A DNA stretch of 64,000 nucleotides, from positions 28,141 to 92,140 of the forward strand of contig NZ_AFHI01000016.1 of assembly GCF_000217935.1 (NCBI RefSeq), given 5' to 3'. The DNA comes from Rheinheimera sp. A13L (GTDB lineage Bacteria > Pseudomonadota > Gammaproteobacteria > Enterobacterales > Alteromonadaceae). The translations under genes and the position numbers were made by a program. This document shows positions 1 to 9,049 of this stretch, piece after piece (within the stretch, counting starts at the first letter, position 1; each line of letters begins with the position of its first letter). A model generated the notes under the pieces. That model was given only the letters and a program-made list of their open reading frames with translations, did not search any database and had not been told where the DNA came from.

Positions 1-785
1 CTTTAGAACAATTAGCCTTAGAAGGCGCTACAGCTTGTACTTCGGCAGCCGAAGCCGCAACAGGGGCAGATTTTGTGATCTCTATGCTGCCTGCTGGTAA
101 ACATGTGGCTATGGTGTACACAGGCGAAAATGGCATAGCTTCAGTGATTGGCAAAGATGCCTTAGTCATCGATTGTTCAACTATTGACGCCACTACGGCC
201 CGCAAAGTAGGGGCTGAGCTGGCAGAACAGGGCATAGCCTTTATCGACGCGCCAGTCTCTGGTGGTGTAGGTGGTGCTAAAGCCGGCACTCTGACCTTTA
301 TTGTCGGTGGTTCAGAGCAAAACTTTAACCGGGCCGAACCTGTACTTTCTGTGATGGGAAAAAACCTGTTTCATGCAGGAGATGTAGGCGCGGGCCAGGT
401 GGCGAAAATTTGTAATAATATGCTGTTGTCTATTTTAATGGTGGGCACCAGTGAAGCGCTGCAAATGGGCATAGACAATGGTCTGGATCCAAAAACTTTG
501 TCCGATATTATGCTGAAAAGCTCAGGCCGCAACTGGACTTTAGAGCTGTATAATCCGTGCCCGGATGTGATGCCAAATGTACCTTCAAGCAATGCGTATC
601 AGGGCGGCTTTATGGTGGATCTAATGGCAAAAGATTTATCGCTTGCCACAGAAACAGCCTTATCGAGCCAGTCCAGCACCCCTATGGGAACCTTAGCCCG
701 CAGCTTATATGTGGCACATCAACGTCAGGGCCACGGCAAAGAAGATTTCTCCGGTATTTTTAAGATGTTTGCCAAAAAGAACTAA
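1..785 (+). CDS. mmsB: 3-hydroxyisobutyrate dehydrogenase, 5' end cut by window
   Basis: NAD-dependent oxidation of 3-hydroxyisobutyrate to methylmalonate semialdehyde in valine catabolism. The frame is open from base 3, giving 260 visible residues against about 295 for the family, so roughly 35 N-terminal residues (the Rossmann glycine loop) lie outside the window. The substrate-binding motif DAPVSGG is encoded near base 246 and the catalytic lysine in GAGQVAKICNN near base 405, followed by the C-terminal helical dimer domain with GFMVDLMAKDLSLA. The GTG at base 75 is internal and should not be taken as the start. A short-chain dehydrogenase follows 39 bases downstream, which fits a branched-chain catabolism operon whose first genes lie upstream. 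Confidence 0.93.
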   Translation, partial: LEQLALEGATACTSAAEAATGADFVISMLPAGKHVAMVYTGENGIASVIGKDALVIDCSTIDATTARKVGAELAEQGIAFIDAPVSGGVGGAKAGTLTFIVGGSEQNFNRAEPVLSVMGKNLFHAGDVGAGQVAKICNNMLLSILMVGTSEALQMGIDNGLDPKTLSDIMLKSSGRNWTLELYNPCPDVMPNVPSSNAYQGGFMVDLMAKDLSLATETALSSQSSTPMGTLARSLYVAHQRQGHGKEDFSGIFKMFAKKN

Positions 786-824
786 GACTTTTGGTATCAG
801 CTGGTTTTAGCAGGTAAAAAGATA

Positions 825-1586
825 ATGAATTTAAAAGACAAAACAATAGTAGTGACAGGCGGCGCTCAGGGGCTGGGTTTAGAAATGGCTCGTATGTTAG
901 CCGCTGAAGGCGCGCATCTGGCTTTGCTCGATATGAATGCAGAGCAACTGGCCTCAGCTAAAGAGGAATTGTCAGCGACAGGCGTTAGGGTACGGACTTA
1001 TGTTTGTAACGTTGCCAATGAAGAAAGTGTTGAAACCACTTTTGCCGCTATTGCAGCAGATTTTGGTGCTATCGATGGCCTGATTAACAACGCTGGTATT
1101 TTGCGTGACGGCTTATTGCTGAAATTTAAAGATGGCGAGCTGGTCAGCAAAATGTCGCATCAGCAGTTTCAGTCTGTGATTGATGTGAATTTAACAGGCG
1201 TATTTTTATGTGGCCGTGAAGCTGCGGCTTTGATGGTGAAATCAGGCCGTAAAGGCGTGATTATCAATATGTCGAGCGTGGCCCGTTCAGGCAATATGGG
1301 GCAAACCAACTATGCAGCGTCCAAAGCTGGTGTTGTCGCTATGACAGTGACCTGGGCGCGTGAGTTAGGTCGTTACGGTATCCGTGTGGGTGCTATAGCA
1401 CCGGGTGTGATCCGCACTGCCATGACAGATGCGATGAAACCAGAAGCCCGTGATCGTTTAGTGGCGATGAAGCCTGTGGGTCGTTTAGGCGAAGCCACAG
1501 AAATTGCGCATACTGCGAAGTATATTTTTGAAAACGACTTCTTTACTGGTCGTGTCGTAGAAGTGGATGGCGGTATTAGTATGTAA
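825..1586 (+). CDS. SDR family oxidoreductase, probably acyl-CoA or branched-chain catabolism
   Basis: Classical short-chain dehydrogenase of 253 residues. The cofactor loop TGGAQGLG is at 11-18, NNAG at 88-91, and the catalytic Ser150, Tyr163 and Lys167 have the usual spacing; the end EVDGGISM is typical. An unusual insertion after NNAG (LRDGLLLKFKDGELVSK) lengthens the substrate side. It lies 39 bases after mmsB in the same direction, so a 3-hydroxyacyl-CoA or 3-hydroxy-2-methylbutyryl-CoA dehydrogenase role in valine/isoleucine breakdown is plausible. SDR substrates cannot be read from sequence, so the exact reaction is inference. Confidence 0.85.
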   Translation: MNLKDKTIVVTGGAQGLGLEMARMLAAEGAHLALLDMNAEQLASAKEELSATGVRVRTYVCNVANEESVETTFAAIAADFGAIDGLINNAGILRDGLLLKFKDGELVSKMSHQQFQSVIDVNLTGVFLCGREAAALMVKSGRKGVIINMSSVARSGNMGQTNYAASKAGVVAMTVTWARELGRYGIRVGAIAPGVIRTAMTDAMKPEARDRLVAMKPVGRLGEATEIAHTAKYIFENDFFTGRVVEVDGGISM

Positions 1587-1646
1587 CTTTATAGAGGCGG
1601 AGTGATAAACTCTGCCTCTATAAAATCTGGTTACAGGACTTCACTA

Positions 1647-2075
1647 ATGAAACTTATTCTGCTGCCTTTGCTGCTTCTGGCCTCTGCTTTTACCTCTGCC
1701 CAGCAACTGGATACCCCAAATTATAAGGTCGAAATTCAGCAGCTTTGTCCTGAAGGCGAAGTGCAATGTCAGAATGTGTCGTACAAAGGCACCTCTAAAA
1801 TTTCAGGTGCGAGTATTGAGTTAAAAGGTTCTGCCTGGCACAGCCTTTGTGCTGATGGCGTGACGCCTTGTCGCTTTTTAGGTTATCAGTTCAATAATGG
1901 CCGTATTCGTTATCTGGTGTTTGACTCAGGTTTACTGCAAGTGATAGGTAGCTCTGGCAAAGTAGTGCTGGAAGAGCAGGGTGTGTGGGATTATCAACAG
2001 CAAGATGAACCAACACCAGATCCTCAGTCCCAAAGCACATCAGGCACTACGCCTGAAGCAAAGGGGCAGCCATGA
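1647..2075 (+). CDS. Small secreted protein of unknown function
   Basis: 142 residues from the ATG at 1647, which has AGGA about nine bases upstream. The same frame is open to 1602 but without a ribosome site. The N-terminus (MKLILLPLLLLASAFTSAQQ) is a clear signal peptide with cleavage near Ala-Gln. The mature part has four cysteines in two close pairs (C-PEGEVQ-C and C-ADGVTP-C), suggesting two disulfides, and a low-complexity Pro/Ser/Thr/Gln tail. I recognise no family. Its stop overlaps the start of the following GNAT gene, so the two are probably translationally coupled. Confidence 0.7.
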   Translation: MKLILLPLLLLASAFTSAQQLDTPNYKVEIQQLCPEGEVQCQNVSYKGTSKISGASIELKGSAWHSLCADGVTPCRFLGYQFNNGRIRYLVFDSGLLQVIGSSGKVVLEEQGVWDYQQQDEPTPDPQSQSTSGTTPEAKGQP

Positions 2076-2614
2076 AACCGCTGGATGCCGGCAGTTTAAC
2101 TCTGCGGTTGCTGACGGAAGCCGACTGGCCCTTGTTTTTGCAATTGCATCGCCATGAACAGGTATTGCAGTATGTGGCAGACCCTTTAGCTAATGAACAA
2201 ATCCGCCAGCGTTTTGAAGAACGATTACAGCCATGGCAAGCCGGTGATTTGCATTGGTTTTGTTTAGTCGTTGTGGAAAAGAAAAGTGGCACTGCAGTTG
2301 GTGTTTGTGGTTTTCATGGATTGGATGTAGCGCCAGATACAGGGGTAATTGCTGAAGTTGGTTATCTATTTTTGCCAGAGTTTTTTGGTAAGGGGTATGC
2401 GACTGTGGCGTTAAAAGCGGCTTTGGATTATGGAACTACCCTTGGCATAAAACAGTGGCAGGCTGTGGTGACCGAAGGCAATATAGCTTCTGGCCGTGTG
2501 CTGGAAAAATGTGGTTTTAGTCTGGTCGATCGTCAGCATAATGGTTATCAGATAGGTGATACATTCTTCGCAGATTTAATTTATAAAAAGTTACCTGTCG
2601 AACCGGCTCTGTAA
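2072..2614 (+). CDS. GNAT acetyltransferase, RimJ/RimL type
   Basis: 180 residues. The N-terminus (LTLRLLTEADWPLFLQL) and the order of core strands match the RimJ/RimL-like GNAT group. The acetyl-CoA region is around GYLFLPEFFGKGYATVALKA and the C-terminal motif is N-x-ASGRVLEKCGF. The likely reaction is acetyl transfer from acetyl-CoA to an amine or protein N-terminus; the substrate is unknown. The ATG overlaps the upstream stop (ATGA), indicating coupling with the small secreted protein. Confidence 0.85.
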   Translation: MKPLDAGSLTLRLLTEADWPLFLQLHRHEQVLQYVADPLANEQIRQRFEERLQPWQAGDLHWFCLVVVEKKSGTAVGVCGFHGLDVAPDTGVIAEVGYLFLPEFFGKGYATVALKAALDYGTTLGIKQWQAVVTEGNIASGRVLEKCGFSLVDRQHNGYQIGDTFFADLIYKKLPVEPAL

Positions 2615-2758
2615 AACCTGGGCCGCTTTAGAAAGACATGTGAAGGCGCTCAACTGTTATTGTTGTCAATTCTGCCCCTTAAAAGGTCAATAAGAACGCT
2701 TTTGTTGGCTGTAATACCAAGTTAAAGTAAACGCGAATTACAACACAGGAGTAATGGC

Positions 2759-3649
2759 GTGATCCCAGTTGAATTTATTTTGTTGCTGCTTAGCCCGATT
2801 TTTTTCATTTTTATCGCCTCTGAATGGCTTTACAGTGAAAAGCGCGGCAAAGCTTTGTACCAGTGGCGTGATACAGCTGCTAACTTTGGTTTAGCCGCTT
2901 TGCATCAGGCGGGCGATTTTATTGCCTTGCTGGTGCTGCTGCCGCTGATGTTATGGTTATCGCAGTTCGCCTTGTTTTCTATTGAGTTTTCAGCGCTGAA
3001 TTTGTTTCTGGTTTTTATCGCCCAGGACTTTTTGTATTACTGGTTTCACCGCTGCTCGCACAGAGTACGCTGGTTATGGGCCTCTCATGTGGCGCATCAC
3101 AGCTCACGTTTAATGAATTTCAGTACGGCTTTTCGTCAGTCTTTAACTTATCCAATTTCCGGTATGTGGTTATTCTGGTTACCGCTAGTGCTGCTTGGTT
3201 TTGAGGTGCAGCTGGTGCTGGCCGTTGTGGCTATTAACCTGGCCTTTCAGTTTTTTGTGCATACTCAGTCCGGTAAACACTGGGGCATTTTGGGCTGGGT
3301 GCTGAATACTCCTGCCTGGCATAGAGTGCATCACGCCTGTAACCCTCAGTATATAGACCGGAATTATGCGGGTGTTTTGGTGATTTGGGACAGACTCTTT
3401 GGTACTTTTGTACCTGAAGAAGAAGCCTGTCGTTATGGTATTACCGACGATTTTCAGTCGAACAACCCCATCACTATTACCTTTTATGAATGGCGAAAAA
3501 TCACCTTGTTATGGCCACGGCTGCATGGCTGGCGTAATAAATTCAAACTTTTATTTGGCCCACCAGAAGCTTTTGCTGAAGTCAGGCTGTCGGATGCCCC
3601 AGCACTAACCACTGATCCATCGACTGAGCAACAGCATGCTAAACACTAA
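2759..3649 (+). CDS. Sterol desaturase/fatty acid hydroxylase family membrane protein
   Basis: 296 residues with a di-iron integral-membrane hydroxylase layout. Hydrophobic segments lie at about 5-22, 45-75, 80-100 and 135-170, with three histidine boxes: HRCSH, HVAHH and HRVHH. These are the metal ligands of the fatty-acid hydroxylase superfamily (PF04116). The start is GTG at 2759 with ACAGGAG just upstream; the nearby ATG at 2754 runs into a stop. Substrate unknown, probably a lipid. The 3' end overlaps the deacetylase gene by 14 bases, suggesting a two-gene operon acting at the envelope. Confidence 0.88.
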   Translation: MIPVEFILLLLSPIFFIFIASEWLYSEKRGKALYQWRDTAANFGLAALHQAGDFIALLVLLPLMLWLSQFALFSIEFSALNLFLVFIAQDFLYYWFHRCSHRVRWLWASHVAHHSSRLMNFSTAFRQSLTYPISGMWLFWLPLVLLGFEVQLVLAVVAINLAFQFFVHTQSGKHWGILGWVLNTPAWHRVHHACNPQYIDRNYAGVLVIWDRLFGTFVPEEEACRYGITDDFQSNNPITITFYEWRKITLLWPRLHGWRNKFKLLFGPPEAFAEVRLSDAPALTTDPSTEQQHAKH

Positions 3650-4358
3650 GCTATGGCTGAAACTGGTTCTGGTGCTTTTGGTTAGCTTTATCACCCTCTG
3701 GCAGCTCTCATCAAGCAGGCAATTTCAGCTGTTTGGTGAGCTTGTTCATAAGGTGGACACAGAACAAAAACTGGTGGCTTTAACTTTTGATGATGGCCCA
3801 ACACCCCATTACACGGCCGGTATTTTGCAGCTGTTAGAGCTGTATCAGGTGAAAGCGACCTTTTTTGTCACAGGTGCAGAAACCCAACGGTATATGACTC
3901 AGGCCAAACAAATAGTGGCTGCGGGTCATCAGCTTGGCAACCACAGCTGGTTTCATAACCGCATGCTGTTGATGCCTCTGGATGACATCAGCCGCGAAAT
4001 TGAAGCTACGGATCATCAAATTCGCGAGGCTGGTTTTCAAGGCGACATTTTATTCCGGCCACCTTATGGCAAAAAACTGCTGATGTTGCCCTGGTATCTG
4101 GCACAGACCAACAGAACCACTGTGATGTGGGATCTGGAGCCTGAAAGCTATGGCGATATAGCAGATGATCCACAAACCATTGCCAGTTATGTACTGGAGA
4201 ATGTTCAGCCTGGTTCCATTGTTTTACTGCATTTAATGTACAAAAACCGCGAAGCATCGCGCGCGGCTTTACCTCTTATTCTCAAAGGTTTAAAAGAAAA
4301 AGGTTACCGTATGGTCACCTTGTCTGAATTGTTGGCAGCGCAGGAACAACAACTTTAA
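3636..4358 (+). CDS. Polysaccharide deacetylase, NodB domain, membrane-anchored
   Basis: 240 residues. One N-terminal hydrophobic stretch (about 6-24) acts as signal or anchor. The NodB catalytic motifs are present: TFDDG at 50-54 (catalytic and metal Asp), HSWFH at 103-107 (metal His), RPPYG near 138, and LLHLM near 212. The family removes N- or O-acetyl groups from carbohydrates such as peptidoglycan or surface polysaccharide; the real substrate is unknown. It starts inside the upstream hydroxylase gene and converges on the DUF4153 gene with a four-base overlap of stop codons. Confidence 0.88.
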   Translation: MLNTKLWLKLVLVLLVSFITLWQLSSSRQFQLFGELVHKVDTEQKLVALTFDDGPTPHYTAGILQLLELYQVKATFFVTGAETQRYMTQAKQIVAAGHQLGNHSWFHNRMLLMPLDDISREIEATDHQIREAGFQGDILFRPPYGKKLLMLPWYLAQTNRTTVMWDLEPESYGDIADDPQTIASYVLENVQPGSIVLLHLMYKNREASRAALPLILKGLKEKGYRMVTLSELLAAQEQQL

Positions 4359-6094
4359 TCTCGCGTCGCCTGCACCTGGAATTTTTGGTCTGCTATCTGC
4401 AACAACGGCCATTCTGGCGCTAGTGGTTTTAGCTCCAGAGTGTCGAGTTGCGGCTCAGGCTGTTCTTTAGACTTATCTGCACCAGAAATTAGCGCGAAAG
4501 AGGCTCGTTGCCAGACTGAACCATTCAAACGAAATAGCTCTGCATGAATGGCATCATAAGAGTAAGTGAGCAGCACATACTCTTGCACTCCATCATTATT
4601 TAAGTCGATAGGACGCAGATGATACTGGCTGATAAGACTTAACTGCCAGCCCTTATACTTCTGCCAAGCAAACAAAGCCTCTTCTAATCCGGGTGGCAAA
4701 ATCAGATCCTTTGGTAGTTTGAGGGCTGTCAGCAATTGTTGCTCTTGCTGACTGCTGGTATTTACTCTTTTGTTACTAAGCCAATCCTTATAGAGCGTGT
4801 TAATCCGCAGCACTAATGCAGGATCTGTTTCACTGTACCTGGCTTTTAATTGCTGCAAAGCGTCGTAACCTGGTTTGGCGAGATCGTGACGGAAATAGCG
4901 AAGGTCCATATCTGCCAAGAGAGTTCTGCCATCTTCAAGCCGTGCCATCTGGCTTTGTACTGTGATTTTTCGAAAATCTATCAAAGGGGAGTTCACCAGC
5001 AAAATCACGGCCAGCAACACCAAGCCCATTCGGACATTGATCCAACTTAAATGCTTTAACCACAGATCACGTTTTTTCAGTATGCCCCACAAATAACCCA
5101 CAGAAAACAAAGCCAGTACTGCCCATAACACCAAACCCCAACAGCGACTGACACTCCAGCCATATTGTTCTACCCGCAGCATCAGGCCATAACAGGCGAT
5201 CAGGCTATAGACAGGTAACAGAACAATAGCAAGGTAAATGGCGCGATGTAACCAGAGTGGGTAAGGGCGGCTATCGGTGTCAGCCTGATACACGGCATTG
5301 ACGAAAAACAGCATCAATGCTTGTAACCATAAAATTAATATACTACCGTGCCCGGTTTTCCAGAGCGGTTCTAAGCCGGTAAAGGGCAAGGCCAGCATAA
5401 AAAGTACAGAAACCAGTGCCAAAATCACCAGCAAAAACTTCATCAGCGCTTGGTGAATGCGGGTAATAGTGTCAATCACACTGGCTTGATTACGAAAAAT
5501 AAGAACGCCAAAGCCAAATGCCAGATTCAGAGTGGGGTAATAAAACCATGGTTTGGCAAACAAGTCGGTGAAAAACTCAATTTGTATCACTTTAAACAGA
5601 GCTGCCCACAACATCAGCACGGCCCAAACGGCCAAAGTAAAAAGCAGAGACAATCCCAGAGTTAAAAAATTACGCCAGGAGTATAGAAACAACAGGTTGT
5701 AACTTAATGGCATGCCTGACGCCTGCTGTTGGATATACAGCAAGGCTTTAAAACTGGCGATCAGCATGGAAAAAATAAAGCCAAACAGCAGAGGCTCATA
5801 ACTGATGTGTTCGAGTGGCGTGACCTGTAAACCCGCATAAAAACCAAGAACGGCAACAAGCAAAGCAAAAGGCACTAAGCGCAGCGCTAGTTTCAGTTCC
5901 TGGCCTTTTTCCAGTGACAGTAACAAGGTTAAAGGTGCAACAAAAACCAGGCTATACAGGAAAAACAGCCACTCTGGTTGGGTCGAAGGCCAAAAATCAA
6001 AACTGATCGACTGATGTAACAGATAAAGCGACAATCCCTGCAGTAAAGCAAGCAGGAGCATCATGGATCTGGGTAGCTGTTGTTGGCCTGACAT
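4355..6094 (-). CDS. DUF4153 multi-pass membrane protein
   Basis: 579 residues from the ATG at 6094, which has GGGAAG just upstream. The frame extends to 6220 but the extra 42 residues are charged and lack a ribosome site. The first two thirds form about ten hydrophobic segments. The last third is a soluble, probably extracytoplasmic, domain with the DUF4153 hallmark around RLEDGRTLLADMDLRYF and a calcium-like loop LNNDGVQEY. Function is unknown for the family. Its stop overlaps that of the convergent deacetylase gene, leaving no room for a terminator. Confidence 0.8.
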   Translation of the reverse strand: MSGQQQLPRSMMLLLALLQGLSLYLLHQSISFDFWPSTQPEWLFFLYSLVFVAPLTLLLSLEKGQELKLALRLVPFALLVAVLGFYAGLQVTPLEHISYEPLLFGFIFSMLIASFKALLYIQQQASGMPLSYNLLFLYSWRNFLTLGLSLLFTLAVWAVLMLWAALFKVIQIEFFTDLFAKPWFYYPTLNLAFGFGVLIFRNQASVIDTITRIHQALMKFLLVILALVSVLFMLALPFTGLEPLWKTGHGSILILWLQALMLFFVNAVYQADTDSRPYPLWLHRAIYLAIVLLPVYSLIACYGLMLRVEQYGWSVSRCWGLVLWAVLALFSVGYLWGILKKRDLWLKHLSWINVRMGLVLLAVILLVNSPLIDFRKITVQSQMARLEDGRTLLADMDLRYFRHDLAKPGYDALQQLKARYSETDPALVLRINTLYKDWLSNKRVNTSSQQEQQLLTALKLPKDLILPPGLEEALFAWQKYKGWQLSLISQYHLRPIDLNNDGVQEYVLLTYSYDAIHAELFRLNGSVWQRASFALISGADKSKEQPEPQLDTLELKPLAPEWPLLQIADQKFQVQATRD

Positions 6095-6240
6095 AGGTCT
6101 TCCCTGAGGTTGATAAAGGCTGGGTAGTATTGCCCGTCGTTGAACACAAATACGGCTTGAGTTCCTGATGCAGTGCAGGTTGAAAAATAGATGATTTACG
6201 TCATAGTGTACAGGGATCAAAGCAAAAACAAGGGGTTAGT

Positions 6241-6588
6241 ATGATGTATCAAGGTAGTTGTCATTGCGGTGCTGTGGCTTATCAGGTGGAAGCTGATATC
6301 AGCTCTGCTTTAAGTTGTAACTGTTCGATTTGTAGCAGAAAAGGCTATTTGTTGGCTTTTGTACCTGGCTCTAGCCTGACCATATTAAAAACTGATGTGC
6401 CCTTAAGTAGTTACACCTTTAATACTCATAAAATAAAACATCAGTTTTGCCCTGTTTGTGGTTGTGCACCTTTTGGCTTAGGTGTGGATCCAGAAGGCAA
6501 TGAAGTCGCGGCTATTAATGTACGCTGTGTACAGGAGATCGATTTGGATACGTTAGAGATCCATAAATACGACGGTAAGCAAAGCTAG
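6241..6588 (+). CDS. GFA family zinc protein
   Basis: 115 residues of the GFA/CENP-V fold (PF04828). Zinc ligands are Cys7 and Cys9 in GSCHCGA, Cys26, Cys28 and Cys31 in SCNCSIC, and the CPVCGC pair. The family was named after glutathione-dependent formaldehyde-activating enzyme, but that activity is not established for most members. It stands alone, divergent from the DUF4153 gene. A second GFA protein is encoded at 9050. Confidence 0.88.
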   Translation: MMYQGSCHCGAVAYQVEADISSALSCNCSICSRKGYLLAFVPGSSLTILKTDVPLSSYTFNTHKIKHQFCPVCGCAPFGLGVDPEGNEVAAINVRCVQEIDLDTLEIHKYDGKQS

Positions 6589-6662
6589 TAGGGGCGCGGG
6601 TTTATCCCCGCCCGTCCAACATCCAATTCCAAACCTATAGGGTTTATCCCCGCCCCTGTTGT
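6589..6662. repeat. GC-rich intergenic repeat, copy 1
   Basis: Begins GTAGGGGCG immediately after the GFA stop, continues with CGGGTTTATCCCCGCCCGTC, a spacer of about 30 bases, then a second GGGTTTATCCCCGCCC. The same two-part pattern recurs at 63830 and, in a variant form, at 24329. Each GGGGCGGG...CCCGCCC half can fold into a hairpin, so the copy may also act as a terminator between these convergent genes. Confidence 0.7.
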
Positions 6663-6669
6663 GTTCAAA

Positions 6670-7011
6670 TCACTGCTTTTTAACAAACTCAGACTTTAGC
6701 TTCATAGCGCCAAAACCATCAATTTTGCAGTCGATATCGTGATCACCTTCCACTAAACGAATGCCTTTCACCTTAGTGCCAATTTTAACCACCAAAGAGG
6801 AGCCTTTTACTTTTAAGTCTTTGATCACAGTGACAGTGTCACCATCCTGCAATAGATTGCCTGCGGAATCCCGGATGACTTTTTCGCCTTCTGCTGCATC
6901 AGCAGTGGCCGTTGTCGACCATTCATGGCCACATTCAGGGCAAATAAACAGACTGTTGTCTTCGTAAGTATAGGCAGAGTTGCATTGTGGGCAGGCAGGT
7001 AACTGGCTCAT
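6670..7011 (-). CDS. yjdM: YjdM/PhnA-type zinc-ribbon protein
   Basis: 113 residues, matching the short alkylphosphonate-uptake-operon protein once called PhnA, now YjdM. The N-terminal zinc ribbon has Cys7, Cys10, Cys24 and Cys27 (ACPQC and ICPECGHEW). The C-terminal beta-rich domain contains [25 protein letters not shown] and ends with [10 protein letters not shown], as in the family. No phosphonate genes are nearby, and the biochemical role is not known. Confidence 0.9.
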   Translation of the reverse strand: MSQLPACPQCNSAYTYEDNSLFICPECGHEWSTTATADAAEGEKVIRDSAGNLLQDGDTVTVIKDLKVKGSSLVVKIGTKVKGIRLVEGDHDIDCKIDGFGAMKLKSEFVKKQ

Positions 7012-7088
7012 GACGGGTCCTGATTTAATTCGGTACAGCTTTAAAAGGGCGCGTAGTGTAGCCGAAAGGCCTTACTTTTTACAGGGCT

Positions 7089-7562
7089 TTACAGCAATAA
7101 GTCCGTTTCAATAGGGCGCCACAAAGCACAGCTTTGTTGCAGTGACTGAGCCGTTAAACCCGGCACGCTGTATACCACTGTATCAACTCCATGTTGTTTG
7201 TAGACAGCCTGTAACAGCAAATCAAAATCACCATCACCAGATAACAAGACGACAGTGTCCACTTCGGCGGCTAAGGTTAAGACATCAATGGTAATACCAA
7301 CATCCCAGTCGCCTTTGGCAGAGCCGTCGGCACGCTGAATAAAAGGTTTTAGTTTTACTTCAAAGCCAATATGCCGCAAAGCGTCCTGAAATTTAATTTG
7401 CTGATCGTCTTTTCTATCAATGGCATAGGCATAGGCATAACTGATATCACCCCGAAGCTGCAATTGCTGCCAGAACTTACGGTAGTTAAAAGAGCGGCCA
7501 TAAGCCTGCTTTGTGGTGTAGTAGATGTTTTGTACATCGACAAAAACAGCGATCTTAGTCAT
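7089..7562 (-). CDS. NYN domain protein, PIN-like nuclease fold (LabA type)
   Basis: 157 residues from the ATG at 7562; the frame is open to 7583 but MTKIAVFVDVQN is the natural start. Conserved acidic positions are Asp in FVDVQNIYY, Asp in DWDVGITIDVL and the pair in LLSGDGDFDLLL, the pattern of the NYN subgroup of PIN-like RNases. It is probably a metal-dependent RNA-processing enzyme; the target is unknown. It is transcribed away from yehS. Confidence 0.85.
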   Translation of the reverse strand: MTKIAVFVDVQNIYYTTKQAYGRSFNYRKFWQQLQLRGDISYAYAYAIDRKDDQQIKFQDALRHIGFEVKLKPFIQRADGSAKGDWDVGITIDVLTLAAEVDTVVLLSGDGDFDLLLQAVYKQHGVDTVVYSVPGLTAQSLQQSCALWRPIETDLLL

Positions 7563-7698
7563 AAAAAGCAGAACCCAAAACAAGATGAACTGGACTATAA
7601 CATGGCATCTGTTTGAAACCGCGAAAGAAAATCAGCAAGCATGGCTTTGTGTCTGTTAAAATGCCGGCAACTTGACTGGAGCGCTTTGCGAATTTTTT

Positions 7699-8169
7699 AT
7701 GAATAACAACGATGTACTACGCCGTTTACGTTACGCCTTTGATTTTGGCGATCAACAAATGATGAATTTATTTACCCATGCAGGCTTAACAGTGAGCCGG
7801 GCGCAGGTGAGTGACTGGCTGAAAAAAGATGAAGATGAAGCCTTTCAGGCCTGTGATGATGTCACTTTAGCTAATTTTTTAAATGGCCTGATCATCGAAA
7901 AACGGGGTCGTAAAGACGGCGAACAGCCAGTGCCGGAAAGCCGTTTAAATAACAATATTATTTTCCGTAAGTTAAAAATTGCGCTGGATTTAAAAGACGA
8001 CGACATAGTGCAAATGATGACGGATATTGGTTTTCGCATCAGTAAACCCGAATTAAGTGCGTTTTTCCGTCGGGCTGATCATCATCATTTCCGTCAGTGT
8101 CAGGATCAAATTCTGCGTAACTTTATAAAAGCTGTGCAGATCAAATACCGCGAAAGCTCTGAAGACTAA
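7699..8169 (+). CDS. yehS: DUF1456 family protein YehS
   Basis: 156 residues from the ATG at 7699, the usual YehS length; upstream in-frame codons to 7672 are not expected to be translated. It consists of two tandem copies of a helical domain: NNNDVLRRLRYAFDF...SDWLKK and NNIIFRKLKIALDLKDDD...LSAFFRR. The function of the family is unknown. Separated from the PhzF gene by 26 bases, so the two may share a transcript. Confidence 0.88.
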   Translation: MNNNDVLRRLRYAFDFGDQQMMNLFTHAGLTVSRAQVSDWLKKDEDEAFQACDDVTLANFLNGLIIEKRGRKDGEQPVPESRLNNNIIFRKLKIALDLKDDDIVQMMTDIGFRISKPELSAFFRRADHHHFRQCQDQILRNFIKAVQIKYRESSED

Positions 8170-8195
8170 AGGCAAGAGCTAACAGGGGCGAACGC

Positions 8196-8990
8196 ATGGA
8201 AGCGCAGCTGTATTTTTTTAAAGTTTTTACCGACAACCCAAAAAGCGGTAATCCGGCCGCTTGCGCTTTATTAAGTCATTGGCCTGATCCTGATGTATTA
8301 CAGGCTATTGCTTCCGAAGCCGAACAGGTGGTGACAGCTTTTATAGTGCCCATTGCGGATGCTCCTTATCAATACCAGATCCGCTGGTTTTCCTGTTCGC
8401 AGGAAATCAACTTATGTGGCCATGGCACTTTAGCTGCGGCTGCATTGGTGCGTCAGCTTAAAGGTGAGGGCTGTTATCAGTTTTTAAGCCAGCATGGTGA
8501 TTTAGAGGTAACAGCCAGCTTTGCTGCTTTGCAGATGGTTTTGCCGCAGTGGTTTGCTTGCCCTGAAACACAGACTGAATTACCCCAGGCTTTGCTGGCT
8601 TGTCAGAGCATCGATTATTTTCAGACCCGCGATTTAGTACTGGTGCTTGCCGACGAGCAGGCCGTACAGCAATTTCAACCCGACTTCACTTTGATACAAC
8701 AATTAGAACAACATGCATTGATTGTTACCGCCTTTAGCCCACCAGACACCTATGTATTACGTTATTTTGCCCCCCGCATTGGTATCAACGAAGATATAGC
8801 CACAGGCTCTGCCCAATGTTCACTGGCTCCTTATTGGTTTAAAAAAACCGGGCGTACTGAATTTAAAGTGCGGCAGTTATCGCTGACAGACGCCAGTTTT
8901 TCGGTCGTGATTAACACTCAACAGCTGCTTTTACAGACTCAGGCTGTGAATTTACCGCATCTGACCCGGCTTATTGCAACAATTGCTTAA
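8196..8990 (+). CDS. PhzF family isomerase/epimerase
   Basis: 264 residues with the two-lobed diaminopimelate-epimerase-like fold. PhzF landmarks: FKVFTDNPKSGNPAAC at the N-terminus, SEAEQVVTAF with the catalytic glutamate, LCGHGTLAAA, and near the C-terminus GINEDIATGSAQCSLAPYW. The phenazine enzyme isomerises a dihydroanthranilate, but most homologues outside phenazine clusters, as here, have unknown substrates. It lies 26 bases after yehS. Confidence 0.88.
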   Translation: MEAQLYFFKVFTDNPKSGNPAACALLSHWPDPDVLQAIASEAEQVVTAFIVPIADAPYQYQIRWFSCSQEINLCGHGTLAAAALVRQLKGEGCYQFLSQHGDLEVTASFAALQMVLPQWFACPETQTELPQALLACQSIDYFQTRDLVLVLADEQAVQQFQPDFTLIQQLEQHALIVTAFSPPDTYVLRYFAPRIGINEDIATGSAQCSLAPYWFKKTGRTEFKVRQLSLTDASFSVVINTQQLLLQTQAVNLPHLTRLIATIA

Positions 8991-9049
8991 CAGCTAAAAC
9001 AAAATCCAGTAGGCTGAACCTCTGTATGGTCTCCAGCGGGTAATGGTGT